From positions 1 to 37,955 of the forward strand of contig JAJZTT010000007.1 of the NCBI GenBank assembly GCA_021848705.1: a stretch of DNA of 37,955 bases, read 5' to 3'. Positions 33,329 through 37,955 of the stretch are shown here, one piece after another; the stretch's first letter is position 1; every line of letters begins with the position of its first letter. The notes below the pieces were generated by a model that was not told the origin of the DNA, made no database searches, and was given only the letters and a program-made list of their open reading frames with translations. The DNA is from Pseudomonadota bacterium. Lineage in GTDB: Bacteria > Pseudomonadota > Gammaproteobacteria > Burkholderiales > JABEVD01. Both the position numbers and the translations under genes were made by a program.

Positions 33329-33766
33329 GTGAAAAACATACTCATATTGCACGGCCCCAACCTCAATCTGTTGGGAATACGTGAGCCCGGAATCTACGGC
33401 AGCGATACCCTGGAAGGCATCAATGCCCGCCTGGTCTCATTTGCCGAAAAAAACGGAGCGAAGGCTTTCACATTCCAGAGCAATTCGGAATCCGCGCTCA
33501 TCGAACGCATTCACGGGGCAAGGCTGGACGGGACGGAATTCATCGTGATCAACCCCGCAGCCTTCACCCATACCAGCGTCGCGATCCGCGATGCGCTTGC
33601 GGCAGTTCAACTGCCTTTCATAGAGGTACATCTTTCCAACGTTTATGCGCGTGAACCCTTCCGGGCCCATTCCTATTTCTCCGATCTCGCAGTGGGCGTG
33701 ATCAGCGGACTGGGCGCGAAGGGATACGAGCTTGCGCTGCAATATGCGCTCCAACCCGGGGATTGA
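33329..33766 (+). CDS. aroQ: Type II 3-dehydroquinate dehydratase
   Basis: A 145-residue enzyme of the shikimate pathway, normal in length. It has [21 protein letters not shown] with the catalytic tyrosine, [14 protein letters not shown] with the Asn-Ser anchor, [17 protein letters not shown] with the catalytic-loop histidine region, and [42 protein letters not shown] 33329 gives the canonical N-terminus; a TTG 18 bases earlier is in frame. Neither has a clear ribosome site. It is followed 3 nt later by accB, an arrangement that is common in proteobacteria. Confidence 0.96.
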   Translation: MKNILILHGPNLNLLGIREPGIYGSDTLEGINARLVSFAEKNGAKAFTFQSNSESALIERIHGARLDGTEFIVINPAAFTHTSVAIRDALAAVQLPFIEVHLSNVYAREPFRAHSYFSDLAVGVISGLGAKGYELALQYALQPGD

Positions 33767-33769
33767 ATT

Positions 33770-34210
33770 ATGGATTTGAGAAAACTGAAAAAACTGATCG
33801 ATCTGGTCGAACAGTCCGGAATTTCCGAGCTGGAAATCACCGAAGGAGAGGAAACCGTGCGCATCAGCCGGGCCATGCCGGTCCAGCAGATCGCACCGCA
33901 GTCCATGGTGCATCACATTCCTCTCGGCATGCCTGCAGCGCCTGCTGAAGCGGTCGCTCCAGCCGAGGCGATCAAGGGTCACGTGCTGAAATCCCCCATG
34001 GTGGGCACTTTCTACCGTGCATCTTCTCCAGGCGCGAGCCCGTTCGTCGATGTGGGTTCCACCGTCGAGGCGGGAGACACGCTTTGCATCATCGAGGCGA
34101 TGAAGCTCCTCAATGAAATCGAGGCCGACAAGAGCGGCACCATCAAGGCGATTCTCGTCGAAAACGGCCAGCCGGTGGAGTATGGCGAGCCCCTGTTCGT
34201 GATCGAGTGA
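33770..34210 (+). CDS. accB: Acetyl-CoA carboxylase biotin carboxyl carrier protein
   Basis: A 146-residue carrier. The N-terminal segment [20 protein letters not shown] is typical of AccB; a Pro/Ala linker (about 48-66) leads to the biotinyl domain. Biotin is attached to Lys112 in [12 protein letters not shown]. The thumb loop (ASSPGASPF) typical of AccB is present. It carries CO2 from biotin carboxylase (AccC, next gene) to the carboxyltransferase, starting fatty acid synthesis. The ribosome site (GGGGAT) overlaps the end of aroQ. Confidence 0.97.
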   Translation: MDLRKLKKLIDLVEQSGISELEITEGEETVRISRAMPVQQIAPQSMVHHIPLGMPAAPAEAVAPAEAIKGHVLKSPMVGTFYRASSPGASPFVDVGSTVEAGDTLCIIEAMKLLNEIEADKSGTIKAILVENGQPVEYGEPLFVIE

Positions 34211-34223
34211 CGGGATCCCGCCG

Positions 34224-35579
34224 ATGTTCGAAAAAATCCTCATTGCCAACCGGGGCGAAATCGCGCTCAGGATCCAGCGGGCCTTCCGCGAGCTCAACAT
34301 CAAGACTGTGGCCGTCCATTCCGAAGCCGATGCCGATGCCAAATACGTGAGATTGGCGGACGAATCGGTCTGCATCGGGCCGGCTCCTTCCGCGCAGAGC
34401 TATCTCAACATTCCTGCGATCATCAGCGCTGCCGAAGTGACCGACGCGCAGGCTATCCATCCCGGGTACGGTTTTCTTTCCGAAAATGCCGATTTCGCTG
34501 AAAGGGTGGAAAAAAGCGGTTTCGTCTTCATTGGTCCAAGGCCGGACACCATCCGCCTGATGGGGGACAAGGTGAGCGCAAAGAATGCGATGAAGCGCGC
34601 CGGTGTTCCCTGCGTTCCGGGTTACGACGAAGCCCTTCCGGATTCCCCTGCCGAAATCGTGAAGATCGTGCGCAGCATCGGTTATCCGGTCATCATCAAG
34701 GCGGCCGGAGGCGGAGGGGGGCGCGGAATGCGCGTGGTTCATACCGAGGCGGCGCTTCTCAATGCGGTCACCATGACCCGGACGGAGGCGCAGGCCGCAT
34801 TCGGGAATCCGACCGTTTATGTGGAAAAATATCTCGAAAATCCCCGGCATATCGAGATCCAGGTGCTTGCCGATGAACACGGGAATGCGGTCCATCTCGG
34901 CGAGCGGGACTGCTCCATGCAGCGTCGTCATCAGAAGATCATCGAGGAGGCGCCCGCATTCGGGCTTCCGTTGCGGCTCAGAAACAAGATCGGAGAGCGT
35001 TGCGCAGACGCCTGCAGGAAGATCGGCTATCGGGGCGCCGGCACTTTCGAGTTCCTGTACGAGAACGACGAATTCTATTTCATCGAGATGAATACTCGCG
35101 TACAGGTCGAGCATCCGGTGACGGAAATGATCACCGGGATCGATATCGTCCAGGAGCAGATCCGCATCGCAGCGGGAGAGCGCATGCGGTTCAGGCAGCG
35201 CGACATCCAGTTCAGAGGGCATGCGATCGAGTGCAGGGTGAACGCGGAGCATCCGTTCAAGCTTACTCCCTCTCCGGGAAGGATCACCGCCTACCACACT
35301 CCAGGAGGGCCCGGGATCCGCGTCGACTCCCATGTCTACCACAACTATTTCGTTCCTCCGCACTACGATTCCATGATCGGCAAGGTGATCGCCTATGGAG
35401 ACACTCGCGAGCAGGCCTTTGCCAGGATGAGCAGCGCCTTGTCCGAAATGGTGGTGGAGGGGATCGATACCAATATTCCCCTTCATCGTCAGCTCCTTCA
35501 GGATGCTGCGTTCATACGCGGCGGTGTGAGTATCCACTACCTGGAGCAGAAGCTGGCCGCCATGGCGGCAAACGAATGA
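34224..35579 (+). CDS. accC: Acetyl-CoA carboxylase, biotin carboxylase subunit
   Basis: A 451-residue ATP-grasp enzyme that carboxylates biotin on AccB. It starts [20 protein letters not shown], has [15 protein letters not shown], the glycine-rich ATP loop [48 protein letters not shown] and [17 protein letters not shown], all conserved. Length is typical. It lies 13 nt after accB; the stop overlaps the prmA start by 4 nt. Confidence 0.98.
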   Translation: MFEKILIANRGEIALRIQRAFRELNIKTVAVHSEADADAKYVRLADESVCIGPAPSAQSYLNIPAIISAAEVTDAQAIHPGYGFLSENADFAERVEKSGFVFIGPRPDTIRLMGDKVSAKNAMKRAGVPCVPGYDEALPDSPAEIVKIVRSIGYPVIIKAAGGGGGRGMRVVHTEAALLNAVTMTRTEAQAAFGNPTVYVEKYLENPRHIEIQVLADEHGNAVHLGERDCSMQRRHQKIIEEAPAFGLPLRLRNKIGERCADACRKIGYRGAGTFEFLYENDEFYFIEMNTRVQVEHPVTEMITGIDIVQEQIRIAAGERMRFRQRDIQFRGHAIECRVNAEHPFKLTPSPGRITAYHTPGGPGIRVDSHVYHNYFVPPHYDSMIGKVIAYGDTREQAFARMSSALSEMVVEGIDTNIPLHRQLLQDAAFIRGGVSIHYLEQKLAAMAANE

Positions 35580-36460
35580 ACTGGGTCTCGGTGACCGTCG
35601 AGGTCGGGGCGCAGGATGCCGAAGGCTTCAGCGATGCCTTGCTCGAAGAAGGCGCAATCTCGGTCGACATCCATGATCCGAACGCCGGAACCGATCGGGA
35701 GCAGCCCATTTTCAACGAGCCGGGAGAAGCTTGCGAAAGGCTTTGGGAAATCGCACGGGTCACAGCGCTTTTCGAACCGGGAATCGATCCGGCCGAAATC
35801 GTCGCGAATGCCTCCCGCGGCGCGGGGATGGATCATGTCCCGGATCATGTCACGGGAAGGGTGGAGGAGGAAGACTGGGTGAGGCTCACCCAGGCCCAGT
35901 TTTCTCCGATCCGCATTTCAGAACGGCTCTGGATCACGCCGAGCTGGCATGAGGCTCACGAAGGCGCGATCAACCTCATCCTCGACCCCGGGCTGGCGTT
36001 CGGCACCGGAAGTCATCCCACGACAAGGCTTTGTCTCGAATGGCTGGATCGCAACCTTCGGGGCGGGGAGAGCGTGCTCGACTATGGATGCGGTTCCGGC
36101 ATCCTGGCGATCGCGGCCCTCAAGCTGGGTGCGGGATGGGCCACCGGGGTCGACATCGACCCTCAGGCGATCGTCGCAAGTCGCTACAATGCCGAACACA
36201 ACCGGGTTGTCATGGATCTTCACACGACCCAGGAATCCGTCGAGGGTAAATTCGACATCGTGATTGCGAACATACTGACCAATCCGCTGAAAATGCTGGC
36301 TCCGCTGCTTGCTTCGCTTGCCGGAGGCCGCATCGTGCTATCCGGGATCCTCGAGAGGCAGGCCGGGGATGTGCACGCTATCTATTCCGAATGGTTCGAG
36401 ATGGACGAGCCCGTCCTGAGCGAGGGATGGGCCTGTCTTGCGGGGAAAATTCGCGCGTAG
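35576..36460 (+). CDS. prmA: Ribosomal protein L11 methyltransferase
   Basis: A 294-residue SAM-dependent enzyme that trimethylates ribosomal protein L11. The N-terminal substrate-recognition domain covers about residues 1-105. The catalytic domain has [25 protein letters not shown]-binding [19 protein letters not shown] and the NILTNPL motif. ATG 35576 overlaps the accC stop; the open frame extends upstream but only inside accC in another frame. The order accB-accC-prmA is widely conserved in proteobacteria. Confidence 0.97.
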   Translation: MNWVSVTVEVGAQDAEGFSDALLEEGAISVDIHDPNAGTDREQPIFNEPGEACERLWEIARVTALFEPGIDPAEIVANASRGAGMDHVPDHVTGRVEEEDWVRLTQAQFSPIRISERLWITPSWHEAHEGAINLILDPGLAFGTGSHPTTRLCLEWLDRNLRGGESVLDYGCGSGILAIAALKLGAGWATGVDIDPQAIVASRYNAEHNRVVMDLHTTQESVEGKFDIVIANILTNPLKMLAPLLASLAGGRIVLSGILERQAGDVHAIYSEWFEMDEPVLSEGWACLAGKIRA

Positions 36461-36468
36461 GGGGTTTC

Positions 36469-37542
36469 ATGAGCATGGTGACCCGCTGTCCGCATTGCGG
36501 GACTTCCTTCCGGATCACTTCCAGTCTGTTGAAGATGCACCAGGGGCTGGTTCGTTGCGGTCATTGCTCGGAGGTGTTCAATGCCTTCGACAGCCTCTCC
36601 ACCGTGCATGCACCCTCGCCCGTGAAGGACGGGCTGACAAGGCAGGAGGAGGCTGTTTCCAATCCGGAGGAGCCTGAACTGCAGCAGGTGATTCCGATTC
36701 AGGAAGAGGCGCCGCCAGATGAGGCGCCGCTTCCTGCGGGGCATTCGGTTTCGGCCGAAGCGGAACGGCAGGAATCTCCCGAAGAGGTTTCCCCTTCCAT
36801 GGAGCGTTCGCCTCCTGCCCTGGAGGAGATCGTTCCGGAGGAGGTTTCCCCGGAACCGCCGGCAGAGGAAGAAATCGCGCAGGATCTGATCGTCGAAAAG
36901 GACGAGGATCCGGAAGAATGCTGGCAGAAGGCATTCGAGGCGGAAAAGGTGGAGCCGCCAATGCTTCCGGAAGAGAGGGTTCCGGAGCCGGTCGGCATCG
37001 GGGAGAAAACCGAAGAATTCGAGGAACCTGCCCCTGAAGAGGAGTTTTTTGTCGGGGAGAAGCCATCCAGATTCCGCTGGATATGGGCATGGGGATCCGT
37101 CCTCCTGCTTCTTTTTCTCATCACCCAGTCCCTTTACCTGTTCAGGATGCAAATTTCGATCGCCCTGCCGCAGGCAAAACCTTACCTTCAGTCGTTTTGC
37201 GCAATGCTGGGCTGCACCGTTCCGCTTCCCGGACGGGCGGACATGATCGGCATCGAATCATCCAGCATGCAGGCCGATCCGAGGCGGTCCGGGGTGATCG
37301 ATCTCAATGCATCGATCAGGAACAGCGCGGATTTCCCGGTTGCCTATCCGCTTCTCGAACTCACCCTGACGGACAGCCAGGATGCGCCGGTGGCGCGCAA
37401 GGTGTTTGCCCCGTCCGACTATCTGCACGGGGCAAGGCTTTCGGACGGGATTGCGCCCAATTCCGCCGCCTATGCCCGCATCGTCCTGGATACGGGAAGT
37501 CTCCAGGCGAACGGATATCGTCTCTATCTGTTCTACCCCTGA
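36469..37542 (+). CDS. Zinc-ribbon and DUF3426 membrane protein
   Basis: A 357-residue protein. The N-terminus is a MJ0042-type zinc ribbon (CPHCGTSFRI, then RCGHCSEVFNAFDSL; four cysteines). A Glu/Pro-rich linker follows to about residue 200. One membrane segment is at about 203-226 (WIWAWGSVLLLLFLITQSLYL), then the DUF3426 domain, rich in beta strands, which ends LYLFYP. The start at 36469 follows GGGGG and places the zinc ribbon at the N-terminus. The function is unknown; the gene regularly follows prmA in betaproteobacteria. The topology implies a cytoplasmic zinc ribbon and periplasmic DUF3426 domain. Its end overlaps the PsiE-like gene on the other strand. Confidence 0.88.
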   Translation: MSMVTRCPHCGTSFRITSSLLKMHQGLVRCGHCSEVFNAFDSLSTVHAPSPVKDGLTRQEEAVSNPEEPELQQVIPIQEEAPPDEAPLPAGHSVSAEAERQESPEEVSPSMERSPPALEEIVPEEVSPEPPAEEEIAQDLIVEKDEDPEECWQKAFEAEKVEPPMLPEERVPEPVGIGEKTEEFEEPAPEEEFFVGEKPSRFRWIWAWGSVLLLLFLITQSLYLFRMQISIALPQAKPYLQSFCAMLGCTVPLPGRADMIGIESSSMQADPRRSGVIDLNASIRNSADFPVAYPLLELTLTDSQDAPVARKVFAPSDYLHGARLSDGIAPNSAAYARIVLDTGSLQANGYRLYLFYP

Positions 37543-37946
37543 TCATCCCGGATCAGTCGGTGAACGATGCCCAGCACAAGGAGCGAAATCGCGAGCGCTC
37601 CGAGCACGGCGGCGGAGTCCGACTGGAACTCGAAAACGATGAACTGTCTAGCCACGGCGAGGATGGCGATCATGACCACGGCACGGGTCTTGGCGATCCC
37701 GGAATGATCCGCTTCAGGATGCATGAAGGTGTGGCTGAATTCGAGCGCAATCACTAGCGTCAGAATGGTTCCGAATACGGACTGGAATGCGCTGTGGCTG
37801 AGATCGTTGAGCGCGCCGTGCAGGACGAGATGGTATACGTCCACGAGGAGTCCCCAAAGCGCAGTGAGGACCATGATCGTGATGAGGATTGCTAGCACGG
37901 AGGTCACGCCTTGTTCGATTCGAAGCAGGATGCGGGTCTTTTCCAT
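37533..37946 (-). CDS. PsiE-like (phosphate-starvation-inducible) membrane protein
   Basis: A 137-residue protein with four hydrophobic spans: VTSVLAILITIMVLTALWGLL, the SVFGTILTLVIALEF span, a third around ARAVVMIAILAVARQF-like residues (here RAVVMIAILAVARQFIVFEF) and LGALAISLLVLGIVHRL at the end. The ALEFSHTFM segment and the overall size match the PsiE family, whose E. coli member is induced by phosphate starvation; its function is unknown. The gene is complete: the ATG lies nine bases from the window edge, so its promoter is outside. It overlaps the zinc-ribbon gene by 10 bp, tail to tail. Confidence 0.8.
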   Translation of the reverse strand: MEKTRILLRIEQGVTSVLAILITIMVLTALWGLLVDVYHLVLHGALNDLSHSAFQSVFGTILTLVIALEFSHTFMHPEADHSGIAKTRAVVMIAILAVARQFIVFEFQSDSAAVLGALAISLLVLGIVHRLIRDDQG

Positions 37947-37955
37947 AGATCGGAA

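Overview
The window looks like chromosomal DNA from a free-living betaproteobacterium, most likely of the Nitrosomonadales type (Gallionella, Sideroxydans or Sulfuricella-like). I infer this from gene order (cutA-dsbD-tlpA-aroQ-accB-accC-prmA-zinc ribbon/DUF3426), the periplasmic monoheme cytochrome c, the abundance of PAS and chemotaxis-type sensors, and moderately high GC with ATGA start/stop overlaps. No phage, transposon, integrase or CRISPR array is visible.

Layout. (1) 1-4603: the end of a periplasmic solute-binding protein, a membrane hybrid histidine kinase and an HD-GYP response regulator, all in one tight operon: a ligand-to-c-di-GMP signalling unit. (2) 5162-12158: a YecA-like SEC-C protein, the molybdate regulator ModE, an unknown protein, and on the minus strand a six-gene operon porin - 114-aa protein - shortened Mop-like protein - modA - modB - modC. 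A ModE-type operator overlapping a TATAAT box lies just before the porin, so the outer-membrane porin and the ABC importer are probably co-regulated by molybdate. (3) 12412-16390: a TonB-like protein with a long Pro/Ala spacer, a soluble PAS chemotaxis protein coupled to a truncated haemoglobin, a periplasmic SRPBCC protein and an RlmN/Cfr-like radical SAM methyltransferase. (4) 16543-23152: a sensory cluster with a PAS-only protein, a PAS-PAS chemotaxis protein, an HPt protein, a receiver protein missing part of its fold, and a large CHASE hybrid kinase. (5) 23127-24517: a bicupin and tRNA-Arg(CCG). (6) 24663-30286: cytochrome c, apaH, ornithine-lipid genes olsB-olsA, a PfkB kinase, an iron-sulfur flavoprotein reductase and a sugar-epimerase-like protein. 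(7) 30283-37946: fxsA, cutA, dsbD, tlpA, aroQ, accBC, prmA, a zinc-ribbon membrane protein and a PsiE-like protein.

The best candidate for something new is the molybdate operon: a ModE-controlled OprD-like porin with two small unexplained proteins, one of which seems to be a molbindin lacking about a dozen central residues. A second theme is small in-frame losses inside conserved folds, seen in this Mop-like protein and in the receiver at 18693-19160.
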